From the NCBI GenBank assembly GCA_028279945.1, contig JANQMT010000199.1, positions 1-40,271 on the forward strand: DNA of 40,271 bases. Direction: 5' to 3'. Every line of letters begins with the position of its first letter. The stretch's first letter is position 1. The notes below the pieces were generated by a model. That model did no database searches, was not told the DNA's origin, and saw only the letters and a list, made by a program, of their open reading frames with translations. This DNA is from JAKSCF01 sp028279945 (GTDB taxonomy: Bacteria > Bacillota > Clostridia > Peptostreptococcales > JAAYPU01). This document shows, in pieces, positions 25,528-32,734 of the stretch. Both the position numbers and the translations under genes were made by a program.

Positions 25528-26454
25528 ATGAAAATAAATAGATTACTGGAAATAGTAATTATCTTATTAAATAAAAAAATGGTTACGGCAAAAGAACTGT
25601 CTGAAAGGTTTGATGTTTCAACCCGGACCATATATCGGGACATTGATATACTTTCTTCATCCGGCATTCCTATTTATACCAATAAAGGAAATGGCGGCGG
25701 AATTGCTTTATTAGAGAACTTTACCATGAACAAAACGCTGCTTTCTGAAAAAGATAGTGAAAGTATTATCTTAGCTTTAAAGACCTTGCAAGCTACAAAA
25801 TATCCTGAAATAGAACTGGTTCTGGATAAGCTGGGAGGACTGTTTGGTTCAGTTCGTGCAGAAGACTGGGTCACCGTTGATTTTTCAAGATGGGGTGAAG
25901 ATTCTTTAATAGAGGCCAAATTTAATAATATTAAAAAGGCCATATTGGAGCGAAAAATAATTGGTTTTGATTATGTCAACTCATTCAATCATAAAAGCAG
26001 TAGAAAAGCTGCGCCCATAAAATTATATTTCAAAGGTGAATCCTGGTATGTATGGGCTTATTGTATTGAAAAACAAGATATACGTTTGTTTAAATTGTCT
26101 AGAATGAAGCATTTAAAAATCACCGATGATTCTTTTAACCGAAATGAAAAGGTAAAAGAATTGGAAAAAATAAAACAAAAACAACAGGACCCACCCATGG
26201 TTAAGCTAAAGCTTGAATTTCAACCCAGTGTTTTGTACCGTTTATATGATTATTATGATGACGATATGATACAACAAAATAAAGATGGTACTTACACTCT
26301 AAAAGTTGAATTTCCTGAAGATGAATGGGTTTATTCCTATATCATGTCTTTTGGGTCTTTGGTCAAAGTCCTAGAACCCGAATATGTACGAGATGAAGTC
26401 ATCAAAAGGTTTTCTAAAACTTTAGAACAATATAATGGAGTAGAGAACAGGTGA
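25528..26454 (+). CDS. HTH_11 + WYL domain transcriptional regulator
   Basis: A 308-residue YafY-type regulator. Residues 1-55 form a winged HTH (KINRLLEIVIILLNKKMVTA, then ELSERFDVSTRTIYRDIDIL), with GNGGGIALLENF as the wing. The WYL domain is at ~135-225, with SWYVWAYCIEKQDIRLFKLS holding the WYV variant of the WYL ligand-binding motif, and a WCX extension follows (LKVEFPEDEWVYSYIMSFG). WYL domains bind nucleotides, DNA ends or small ligands. TGGTGATG precedes the start. It may control its upstream small-protein gene; the riboflavin operon downstream has its own promoter. Confidence 0.9.
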   Translation: MKINRLLEIVIILLNKKMVTAKELSERFDVSTRTIYRDIDILSSSGIPIYTNKGNGGGIALLENFTMNKTLLSEKDSESIILALKTLQATKYPEIELVLDKLGGLFGSVRAEDWVTVDFSRWGEDSLIEAKFNNIKKAILERKIIGFDYVNSFNHKSSRKAAPIKLYFKGESWYVWAYCIEKQDIRLFKLSRMKHLKITDDSFNRNEKVKELEKIKQKQQDPPMVKLKLEFQPSVLYRLYDYYDDDMIQQNKDGTYTLKVEFPEDEWVYSYIMSFGSLVKVLEPEYVRDEVIKRFSKTLEQYNGVENR

Positions 26455-26475
26455 CAAATAAGTACAAATATCCTA

Positions 26476-26504
26476 TTTACAAATACTTTAGGATATGGTA
26501 ATCT
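26476..26504 (+). promoter_or_regulatory. Promoter of the riboflavin operon
   Basis: TTTACA (26476-26481), a 17-base spacer, and TAATCT (26499-26504) preceded by TGG (extended -10). It lies 24 bases upstream of the FMN riboswitch. Confidence 0.7.
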
Positions 26505-26527
26505 ATTTTCAATAATTAAATAATGAA

Positions 26528-26634
26528 TACTTCAGGGCAGGGTGAAATTCCCGACCGGCGGTAAAAGTCCGCGAGCCGAAAGGTTGAACTGGTGTGATTC
26601 CGGTACCGACAGTAAAGTCTGGATGGAAGAAGTA
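26528..26634 (+). promoter_or_regulatory. FMN riboswitch (RFN element)
   Basis: The conserved RFN blocks are all present: CAGGGCAGGGTGAAATTCCC, GACCGGCGGTAAAAGTCCGC, GAGCCGAAAGGTTGA and GGTGTGATTCCGGTACCGAC, closed by TACTTC (26528-26533) with GAAGTA (26629-26634). FMN binding should stop expression of the rib genes by favouring the terminator at 26693. CAGGGCA (26533-26539) is complementary to TGCCCTG (26691-26697), the start of that terminator, which gives the antiterminator pairing. Confidence 0.97.
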
Positions 26635-26692
26635 GAATAATTGTGTATTTGCTGCATGCTATTTTTCATGAATGATATATATTGTACACATG

Positions 26693-26725
26693 CCCTGGAA
26701 ATAATATTTTCAGGGTTTTTTATTT
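26693..26725 (+). terminator. Riboswitch-controlled terminator
   Basis: CCCTGGAAA (26693-26701) pairs with TTTTCAGGG (26707-26715), with one mismatch, followed by a run of T. It is the expression platform of the FMN riboswitch and lies directly upstream of the ribD ribosome site. Confidence 0.88.
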
Positions 26726-26753
26726 GCCTTGAAGAAGCAAAGGAGGTGAAGCA

Positions 26754-27854
26754 GTGGATAAAAAATATATGAGTCGAGCTTTAGAGCTGGCAAAGCTGGG
26801 AAAAGGTTTTGTGAATCCCAATCCATTGGTAGGTGCGGTTATAGTTAAAAATAACAGGACTATTGGTGAAGGTTATCATAAAGAATACGGCGGGCCTCAT
26901 GCAGAAATCAATGCATTTAGCAACGCTATAGAAGACGTATCCCAAGCAGATATGTATGTGACTTTAGAGCCATGTTCACATTATGGGAAAACGCCTCCTT
27001 GTGTGGATGAAATCATAAAAAGAGATATTAAAAAAGTTGTTATAGCCATGGAAGATCCAAATCCTTTGGTATCTGGAAGAGGGATAAATAAGCTCAAAGA
27101 ACATGGTATTGAAGTGATTGTGGGGGTGTTGGAAAAAGAAGCCCAAAAAATAAATGAGGTATTTATAAAATATATTTCAACCAACCTACCGTTTTGCATC
27201 CTTAAAACAGCCATGACTTTAGACGGAAAAATTGCAGCATATACCGGTGATTCTAAATGGATTACAGGTGAGGCATCCAGAAAACATGTTCATATGCTGC
27301 GACATGAAATATCATCCATAATGGTAGGCATAGGAACTGTAGTAAAGGATAATCCAAATCTTACAACTCGATTGGATCATATGTCATTTCGGAATCCAAC
27401 CAGAATTATTGTGGATACATCTGGGAGGATACCGCTAAATTCAAATGTGCTTGAATGTAATGAAGAAAAACAAACCGTTGTTGCAGTAACTGAAAGAGCC
27501 CATAAAGAAAAAATAAAAAACATAGAAAAAAAAGGTGCCCGCGTTATTGTTTTGCCTCATAAAAAAAATCACGTCAATTTGTCATCTTTAATGAAATACT
27601 TAGGAGAAATGAAAATCGACAGTGTGCTTATAGAAGGTGGCGGCACATTGAACTATTCATTACTGAAGGAAGGCTTAGTTGATAAAGTGATTGCTTTTAT
27701 TGCACCCAAAATACTAGGTGGTGAAAAAGCAACAACGCCGGTTGCCGGACAAGGTATTCCAAATGTAAAGGATTGTATTATGTTGAAGGATATGAGCGTC
27801 ACAAAATATGGGGATGATTTAATGATAGAAGCTTATGTACGAAAGGAGGGCTGA
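26754..27854 (+). CDS. ribD: Riboflavin biosynthesis deaminase/reductase RibD
   Basis: A 366-residue bifunctional enzyme. The N-terminal deaminase has zinc ligands in GPHAEINAF and LEPCSHYGKTPPC, and the C-terminal reductase begins around residue 145 (FCILKTAMTLDGKIA) with VLIEGGGTLNYSLL near 290. It deaminates the pyrimidine product of GTP cyclohydrolase II and reduces its ribose. Translation starts at GTG 26754, 7 bases from a perfect AGGAGG. It is the first gene of the FMN-controlled operon; ribE follows after 3 bases. Confidence 0.96.
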   Translation: MDKKYMSRALELAKLGKGFVNPNPLVGAVIVKNNRTIGEGYHKEYGGPHAEINAFSNAIEDVSQADMYVTLEPCSHYGKTPPCVDEIIKRDIKKVVIAMEDPNPLVSGRGINKLKEHGIEVIVGVLEKEAQKINEVFIKYISTNLPFCILKTAMTLDGKIAAYTGDSKWITGEASRKHVHMLRHEISSIMVGIGTVVKDNPNLTTRLDHMSFRNPTRIIVDTSGRIPLNSNVLECNEEKQTVVAVTERAHKEKIKNIEKKGARVIVLPHKKNHVNLSSLMKYLGEMKIDSVLIEGGGTLNYSLLKEGLVDKVIAFIAPKILGGEKATTPVAGQGIPNVKDCIMLKDMSVTKYGDDLMIEAYVRKEG

Positions 27855-27857
27855 CAT

Positions 27858-28511
27858 ATGTTTACTGGGCTGGTAGAAGAAATAGGCACGATTCAATCGA
27901 TACAAAAGGGAGAAAAATCAGCAAAGATTATCATAAAAGCTCAAAAGGTTTTGGAAGAAGTCAAGCTGGGAGATAGTATTGCAGTAAATGGTATATGTCT
28001 GACGGTAACAGAATTTACATCCAATGTTTTTTCGGTGGATGTAATGGCAGAAACCATGAGATTAACAAATCTGAGTCAACTTAAAGCCAGTAGTAAAGTG
28101 AATTTAGAAAGAGCATTACAACTGGGAAGCCGACTTGGAGGGCATATCGTCAGCGGTCATATTGACGGGGTAGGTACAATTCAAGAGCTGCAAAAAGAAG
28201 AAAATGCCGTATGGGTAACCATCGGTGCACCGGATAATGTTTTAAAATATGTCATTCATAAAGGATCCATAGCCATAGATGGTATTAGCCTTACGGTTGC
28301 TTATGTGGATGACGCCATTTTGAAAGTATCCATTATTCCTCATACGAAAGACGCTACGACACTTTTAACGAAAGGCAAAGGGGATCTGGTAAACCTTGAG
28401 TGTGATGTCATCGGAAAATATGTAGAAAAACTGCTGCCCCATAAAGAAAGGCAGGACATTCATAAAAGTATTGATATGGCTTTTTTGGATAAGCATGGTT
28501 TTACAACATAA
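27858..28511 (+). CDS. ribE: Riboflavin synthase, alpha chain
   Basis: A 217-residue protein of two lumazine-binding repeats. It opens MFTGLVEEIGTIQSI, with GDSIAVNGICLTVTEF in repeat 1 and GSIAIDGISLTVAYV in repeat 2; LGGHIVSGHIDGVG lies between them. It dismutates two 6,7-dimethyl-8-ribityllumazine molecules to riboflavin. An AGGAGG site overlaps the end of ribD, so the two are probably translationally coupled. Confidence 0.95.
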   Translation: MFTGLVEEIGTIQSIQKGEKSAKIIIKAQKVLEEVKLGDSIAVNGICLTVTEFTSNVFSVDVMAETMRLTNLSQLKASSKVNLERALQLGSRLGGHIVSGHIDGVGTIQELQKEENAVWVTIGAPDNVLKYVIHKGSIAIDGISLTVAYVDDAILKVSIIPHTKDATTLLTKGKGDLVNLECDVIGKYVEKLLPHKERQDIHKSIDMAFLDKHGFTT

Positions 28512-28515
28512 AAAA

Positions 28516-28557
28516 CCAGATTATTAGATTTTTTGTAGTTTATCGTGAATAATCTGG
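28516..28557 (+). other. Intercistronic hairpin ribE-ribBA
   Basis: CCAGATTATT (28516-28525) and AATAATCTGG (28548-28557) are perfect 10-base arms around a 22-base loop, with no proper T run. It may protect or process the operon mRNA rather than end it. Confidence 0.5.
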
Positions 28558-28578
28558 GTTTAAGAAAGGAGAATTGTA

Positions 28579-29772
28579 ATGAGTGATTTTAGTAAGATAG
28601 AAGACGCCATTGAAGATATAAAAGCGGGAAAAATGGTTGTCGTTGTAGATGATGAAGATAGAGAAAACGAAGGGGATCTGGTAATGGCTGCTGAAAAGGT
28701 AACCCCAGCGGCTGTTAATTTTATGGCTAAATATGCTAGGGGACTCATTTGTATGCCCATTGAAGGTAAGCGGCTTAATGAATTGGATATCCCCCAAATG
28801 GTAAAATACAATACAGATAATCATCAGACAGCTTTTACTGTTTCTATTGATGCAGCAGATACAACTACCGGCATATCCGCTTTTGAAAGAGCAGATACCA
28901 TAAAAAAAGTCCTCAGTCCAAGTGCAAAGCCGATAGACTTTAGAAAACCCGGGCATATCTTTCCATTGGAAGCAAAAGCAGGCGGTGTACTAAAACGAGC
29001 CGGTCATACCGAAGCTTCAGTAGATTTAGCAAAAATGGCAGGTTTGTACCCCTCAGGGGTTATTTGTGAAATTATGAATGAAGATGGAACAATGGCCAGA
29101 GGTGACCAGCTTAAAGAGTATGTTAAAAAACATCAATTAAAGATGATTACCATTGCTGATTTAATAGCATATCGGCGTAAAACGGAAATTTTAGTAGAAA
29201 AAATAACGGAAGCCAATATGCCTACACAATATGGTGAATTTCAAATTGTTGGATATCAAAATAAGTTAAATGGTGAACATCACGTAGTATTGGTAAAAGG
29301 AGATGTCTCAAATGGTGAACCTGTACTGGCCAGGGTTCATTCGGAATGTCTCACAGGAGATGCTTTTGGGTCATTGAGATGTGATTGCGGCGAGCAATAT
29401 GCAGCTGCTATGAAACAAATACAAGAGGAAGGCCGAGGTGTACTGGTCTATATGCGCCAAGAAGGGCGTGGTATCGGCCTGATGAATAAGCTTAAAGCAT
29501 ATCATCTTCAAGATGAGGGGATGGATACCGTTGAAGCAAATATCGCCTTAGGATTCCCTGAAGATATGAGAGAGTACGGGATCGGAGCACAGATATTAGC
29601 TGATTTAGGAATAAAAAAGGTTAAATTAATGACCAATAATCCAAGAAAAATTTCCGGTCTTACAGGATACGCAATAGAAATCGTAGAAAGAGTACCCATA
29701 AAAATAAACCACAATGAAAAGAATGCCTCTTATTTGGAAACAAAGAAAGAAAAGTTAGGGCATATTCTGTAG
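28579..29772 (+). CDS. ribBA: Bifunctional DHBP synthase / GTP cyclohydrolase II
   Basis: A 397-residue fusion. The N-terminal half (to ~200) is 3,4-dihydroxy-2-butanone-4-phosphate synthase, with VDDEDRENEGDLVMAAE and GHTEASVDLAKMAGL. The C-terminal half is GTP cyclohydrolase II, with zinc ligands in SECLTGDAFGSLRCDCGEQ and the catalytic block RQEGRGIGLMNKLKAY. It supplies both riboflavin precursors, from ribulose-5-phosphate and GTP. AGAAAGGAG precedes the ATG. It ends 108 bases before ribH, a long gap for this operon. Confidence 0.97.
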   Translation: MSDFSKIEDAIEDIKAGKMVVVVDDEDRENEGDLVMAAEKVTPAAVNFMAKYARGLICMPIEGKRLNELDIPQMVKYNTDNHQTAFTVSIDAADTTTGISAFERADTIKKVLSPSAKPIDFRKPGHIFPLEAKAGGVLKRAGHTEASVDLAKMAGLYPSGVICEIMNEDGTMARGDQLKEYVKKHQLKMITIADLIAYRRKTEILVEKITEANMPTQYGEFQIVGYQNKLNGEHHVVLVKGDVSNGEPVLARVHSECLTGDAFGSLRCDCGEQYAAAMKQIQEEGRGVLVYMRQEGRGIGLMNKLKAYHLQDEGMDTVEANIALGFPEDMREYGIGAQILADLGIKKVKLMTNNPRKISGLTGYAIEIVERVPIKINHNEKNASYLETKKEKLGHIL

Positions 29773-29783
29773 ATGCTGCCTTA

Positions 29784-29860
29784 AAACGATAGTTAAACGG
29801 TAGTGGAGCAATAGCGAAACAATAGTGGAACGATTGTTCAACAACTGTTCAACCATAATT
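29784..29860 (+). repeat. Seven degenerate 11-bp tandem repeats between ribBA and ribH
   Basis: The units are AAACGATAGTT, AAACGGTAGTG, GAGCAATAGCG, AAACAATAGTG, GAACGATTGTT, CAACAACTGTT and CAACCATAATT in strict 11-base register. The consensus is roughly xAACxATAGTx. The last unit runs into the ribH ribosome site. The period equals about one helical turn. Function unknown. Confidence 0.75.
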
Positions 29861-29880
29861 AAAACAGGAGGAAAAGAAAT

Positions 29881-30348
29881 ATGAATATTTATGAAGGTAA
29901 ATTAATAGCACAAAATCTAAAGTTTGGGATTGTTGTAGGGCGTTTTAATGAATTTATAGGTGGGAAGCTGTTATCAGGTGCATTAGATGGTTTGAAGAGG
30001 CATGGTGCATCAGAAGAGGACATCGAAGTGACATGGGTACCGGGTGCTTTTGAAATTCCTTTAATTTCTAAGAAGATGGTTAAGTCAGGAAAGTATGATG
30101 CGGTTATCTGTCTAGGCGCTATTATAAGAGGATCCACACCGCATTTTGACTATGTGGCAAGTGAAGTGAGCAAAGGGATTGCCGGCGTATCTTTGGATAC
30201 AGAAGTACCGGTAATCTTTGGCGTTCTTACAACAGAAACCATTGAACAAGCTATTGAAAGAGCCGGTACAAAATCCGGAAATAAAGGATATGATGCAGCG
30301 GTTACTGCTATAGAAATGGCAAATTTGATTTCTGATTTAGAAAAATAA
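29881..30348 (+). CDS. ribH: 6,7-dimethyl-8-ribityllumazine synthase
   Basis: A 155-residue lumazine synthase: FGIVVGRFNEFIGGKLLSGA, then VTWVPGAFEIPL, then GAIIRGSTPHFDYVASEVSK, with the catalytic His of the PHFD block, and FGVLTTETIEQAIERAGTK. It condenses the RibD-derived pyrimidine (after dephosphorylation) with dihydroxybutanone phosphate from RibBA. CAGGAGGAAA lies before the ATG. It is the last gene of the rib operon and is followed by a perfect terminator. Confidence 0.97.
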   Translation: MNIYEGKLIAQNLKFGIVVGRFNEFIGGKLLSGALDGLKRHGASEEDIEVTWVPGAFEIPLISKKMVKSGKYDAVICLGAIIRGSTPHFDYVASEVSKGIAGVSLDTEVPVIFGVLTTETIEQAIERAGTKSGNKGYDAAVTAIEMANLISDLEK

Positions 30349-30368
30349 AGTATTGTGATAAAGATATT

Positions 30369-30408
30369 AAAATTTGACAGCTAATAAACACTTTAGCTGT
30401 CAAATTTT
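30369..30408 (+). terminator. Terminator of the riboflavin operon
   Basis: AAAATTTGACAGCTAA (30369-30384) and TTAGCTGTCAAATTTT (30393-30408) are perfect 16-base arms around an 8-base loop. The A and T ends allow it to work in both directions. Confidence 0.9.
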
Positions 30409-30492
30409 ATCCATTTATAGAGCTTCACTCATTAGGAGTGCATAAAAAATGGTCAATATTCAATAATACTCTTGCATTATGATTTATGTTGA

Positions 30493-30672
30493 GAGACATT
30501 TGGTATAAAATTTTCATTGCGAAATGAACAAAGGGAAATAAATTTTAAGTATACTAAATTAAGACGGTCAGGGCCCTAAACCTCTGCAAAGTATTACAAC
30601 CCTTTGGTTTTAATTCCGTTGCACTTCATTAAAACTGCATTTCTCCATTACAAATTATATACCAAACATCTC
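30493..30672. repeat. 180-bp imperfect inverted repeat: structured RNA or MITE candidate
   Basis: The outer arms 30493-30519 and 30646-30672 match at 21 of 27 positions in opposite orientation, sharing TTTGGTATA. Nested inside are AATGAA/TTCATT (30523-30528 / 30625-30630) and CAAAGGG/CCCTTTG (30529-30535 / 30600-30606), and near the middle the palindrome AGGGCCCT (30570-30577). A -10-like TATGAT (30478-30483) sits about 8 bases before the left arm. A long, bulged hairpin of ~180 nt fits a 6S-like RNA or a miniature inverted-repeat element; no target-site duplication is visible. This and the leader below occupy the gene-free 30349-31082 stretch. Confidence 0.45.
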
Positions 30673-30746
30673 TTTAAGCCTAATAGTATGTATTCGTTTA
30701 GCAAGACCAAAATATAAAACATTTTTCGACAGACTTATTGAAATAT

Positions 30747-30773
30747 TTGACACTTTATGAGTATTATTATAAT
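30747..30773 (+). promoter_or_regulatory. Strong promoter upstream of the attenuator-like leader
   Basis: TTGACA (30747-30752) is followed by TATAAT (30768-30773, 15-base spacer) or TAATAT (30770-30775, 17-base spacer). Transcription would start near 30780, just before the hairpin region at 30787. Confidence 0.6.
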
Positions 30774-30786
30774 ATATTAGCGTATA

Positions 30787-30844
30787 GGTATGTAGGTGAC
30801 CATACACCATACCGCCTTAATTAGACATCCGGTATGTATTTTTT
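30787..30844 (+). promoter_or_regulatory. Attenuator-like leader or small RNA with mutually exclusive hairpins
   Basis: CACCATACC (30805-30813) can pair with the upstream GGTATGTAGGTG (30787-30798). Alternatively CATACCG (30808-30814) can pair with CGGTATG (30830-30836), which is followed by TATTTTTT like a terminator. The two states exclude each other. ACCATAC is tandemly repeated at 30799-30812. I do not recognise a known riboswitch class. Confidence 0.45.
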
Positions 30845-30950
30845 AATGAAATTCAATTTAGAATTTGACGAATTATGATAAAGTTTGTCTTATTTTCTGG
30901 TACATTTAAGTATAATATAGCAATTTTTCTAAATAAATTGTTAAAATAAA

Positions 30951-30978
30951 TTGATGATTGACTAATTCTTGGTATAAT
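30951..30978 (+). promoter_or_regulatory. Promoter of the coiled-coil/OmpA gene pair
   Basis: TTGATG (30951-30956), a 16-base spacer, and TATAAT (30973-30978) preceded by TGG (extended -10). It lies about 100 bases upstream of the gene at 31083, in a very AT-rich leader. Confidence 0.6.
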
Positions 30979-31082
30979 ATTTATAAGTATAACATTTTTT
31001 GATTTTTTTTTACATATTATAATATAATAATGTATTATTTGACATAATTTTGTTTTAACCTTTAATCCAAGGAGGATATCGG

Positions 31083-31796
31083 ATGGGAAATGAGAACAAT
31101 CTTAAACAAACTTCAATAGGTGTAGATGTTATACCTGAAAAAGTATCTATGTACGACACAGAAGAATTAGCAAAAAACTCAGGGGCTAAGAAAAAATCTT
31201 TCTTTGAAAAACTAGGCTTAATCGAACCGGTTGATCAGGAAAACGATGAATCTGCAGCTCCGGAACCTCAGCAAGCACTTTCAGAAGTTAAAAGGATTGA
31301 CAACAGCGAAAGTGAAACTGTCTCGAAGACAGTAGAATATCCTATTAAAAATTCAGAGCAAAATAATAGGATAGAAAAATTATCAATTGATGAGATTTAT
31401 ACTATTTTTACGTTGTTGCCCAGATCAGCTACCAATACGGTATATCTTATCGATAATTTTTTAAAAGCTTTGCCCAATAATTTGCCTATAGAGATTAAGC
31501 GACAATCATTGGATAGTTTACTCGCCGCATCTCATATTAACATGACAGACCTTTTAAATGATGGAAAAGAACGTATAGAAATTATGAACGATTATCTTAA
31601 TAATTTTACGTTAGACCTGGAAGAAGTGATTAGTAACCATGAGAAACAAATCAAAGAATTAAATGAGAAAATTGCACATCACAATAATATAATAGAAGAA
31701 AGAAGCCGTACATTGGAAGAACAAAAGGCTATTGTTAAATTTGAAGTTCAAAAAATATCTTCTATTATTGATTTTGCAAGGAGCAAAGATATATAA
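31083..31796 (+). CDS. Cytoplasmic coiled-coil protein of unknown function
   Basis: A 237-residue protein I do not recognise. Residues ~1-100 are polar and low-complexity (NDESAAPEPQQALSEV), probably disordered, with a conserved-looking KKKSFFEKLGLIEP patch near 38-50. Residues ~100-170 look helical (SIDEIYTIFTLLPRSA, then IEIKRQSLDSLLAASHI), and 175-228 form a coiled coil (ISNHEKQIKELNEKIAHH, then IEERSRTLEEQKAIV). There is no signal peptide or TM segment. A perfect AAGGAGG site precedes the ATG. The OmpA-domain gene starts 6 bases after its stop, so the two should act together, perhaps as the inner and outer parts of an envelope assembly (inference). Confidence 0.7.
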   Translation: MGNENNLKQTSIGVDVIPEKVSMYDTEELAKNSGAKKKSFFEKLGLIEPVDQENDESAAPEPQQALSEVKRIDNSESETVSKTVEYPIKNSEQNNRIEKLSIDEIYTIFTLLPRSATNTVYLIDNFLKALPNNLPIEIKRQSLDSLLAASHINMTDLLNDGKERIEIMNDYLNNFTLDLEEVISNHEKQIKELNEKIAHHNNIIEERSRTLEEQKAIVKFEVQKISSIIDFARSKDI

Positions 31797-31802
31797 TTTA
31801 GT

Positions 31803-32396
31803 ATGATAAAAAAAGGATATAGACTGAGCAAGAAAGGCAAAATTGTTTTATTTGTTTTTATACTTTTAATTATTATTGCAATTCTCTCATGTGTAAAAGC
31901 ATTACATAAAAATTCAGGAAATCAGAAACCTTCTAACATACCTGCTTCCGATAATAATGCCTCTAATAATCAAGGGATTGAAGAAGAGAATACAAAAGTG
32001 CCTGAGAATAAGGATAATATCGTACAGATTGATGAATATAATTTATCTTTATATTTTTCACCCGGTAAATCGACATTATCCATTGAATCCATAAGTGCAT
32101 TAGATTTATTTATCGATATTTATAAAGAGTATCCCAATAGTATCATTCAGATTGAAGGTAATTGTGCTACAATGATTACAAAAAAATTGAGTGATCGGGA
32201 AAAACAAATAAATATTGAGTTTGCACGAACCAGAGCAGAAGCTGTTGCTAAATATTTAAACCAACAGGGTGTATCAGAATCTGATATGCATATAAAAAGT
32301 AACGGCTCTAACAAACCTTTAGAAAGTAATGCAACTGCAGCAGGTAGAAAAATTAATAGAAGAGTAGACATTTTCGTTGAGATGAAAGAGCAATAA
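31803..32396 (+). CDS. Membrane-anchored OmpA-domain (peptidoglycan-binding) protein
   Basis: A 197-residue protein: short basic N terminus, one TM segment (~13-30 IVLFVFILLIIIAILSCV), a Ser/Asn/Pro-rich linker (~35-75), and an OmpA-like domain (~80-197). The domain shows YFSPGKSTLSIESISAL, QIEGNCA, FARTRAEAVAKYLNQQGV and GRKINRRVDIFVEM, where the ARxRAxAV and NRRVDI blocks are the classic peptidoglycan-binding signature. Orientation: N terminus inside, domain at the wall. The expected GHTD-like segment reads EGNCAT, so binding may differ. It is cotranscribed with the coiled-coil gene and ended by a strong terminator that overlaps its stop codon. Not MotB: it lacks the TM aspartate. Confidence 0.82.
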   Translation: MIKKGYRLSKKGKIVLFVFILLIIIAILSCVKALHKNSGNQKPSNIPASDNNASNNQGIEEENTKVPENKDNIVQIDEYNLSLYFSPGKSTLSIESISALDLFIDIYKEYPNSIIQIEGNCATMITKKLSDREKQINIEFARTRAEAVAKYLNQQGVSESDMHIKSNGSNKPLESNATAAGRKINRRVDIFVEMKEQ

Positions 32397-32426
32397 AGAG
32401 TGTTTGTAACACTCTTTATTTTTTTC
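32392..32426 (+). terminator. Terminator after the OmpA-domain gene
   Basis: AATAAAGAGTGTT (32392-32404) and AACACTCTTTATT (32408-32420) are perfect 13-base arms with a TGT loop, followed by further T. The stem includes the stop codon of the OmpA gene. Confidence 0.92.
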
Positions 32427-32521
32427 TCCATATCATAAAGCATTTTTTCAATTATTTCATTACCTTTTAGTCTTTAATAATATCAAATCATTTCTATCTT
32501 TTAATTTCCAAATAATAATGT

Positions 32522-32678
32522 GACGGTGTAACCTTTTTTAGTATGTTAATGGTACAACTCTATTTACAAGACGGTATAATTTGTGCAATCCATGATTGTT
32601 GTGGTATAAAATGTGAAATCATATTTTTATTTATTTTGCTAACCCCTTGTAATAGAACGTTCTAGACGGTTGTGCAAT
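32522..32678 (+). promoter_or_regulatory. Direct repeats and palindrome upstream of the sigma-54 promoter, candidate enhancer
   Basis: GACGGT occurs at 32522, 32570 and 32665; the last two are followed by TGTGCAAT (at 32582 after a 6-base insert, and at 32671). A perfect palindrome TAGAACGTTCTA lies at 32653-32664 and CAATC-CAT-GATTG at 32586-32598. These lie 14-170 bases upstream of the -24 element, where sigma-54 activators bind. No gene is seen in 32397-32734. Confidence 0.4.
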
Positions 32679-32691
32679 ATAAAAAAATTGG

Positions 32692-32708
32692 TTGGCATTA
32701 TAATTGCT
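32692..32708 (+). promoter_or_regulatory. Sigma-54 (-24/-12) promoter
   Basis: TTGGCATTATAATTGCT keeps GG and GC with exactly 10 bases between them and matches the TGGCAC-N5-TTGCW consensus except for T in place of the last C. The activator gene starts 27 bases later. No other sigma-54 site was seen before the PTS genes. Confidence 0.75.
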
Positions 32709-32734
32709 ATTTTCTATGTATGGGAGGATAAGTT

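Noticed and set aside
28516..28557. Hairpin between ribE and ribBA as operon terminator
   Set aside because: No T run follows and ribBA is needed for the same pathway, so full termination here is unlikely.
29784..29860. Possible CRISPR array
   Set aside because: Units are 11 bp, contiguous and degenerate with no spacers, and no cas genes are present.
30409..31082. Possible short proteins in the gene-free stretch
   Set aside because: Frames stop quickly; the one AGGAG-preceded ATG (30450) stops after four more codons. The region is better read as structured RNA/DNA and promoters.
31803..32396. MotB-like flagellar stator
   Set aside because: The single TM segment has no acidic residue for ion conduction and no MotA gene is adjacent.
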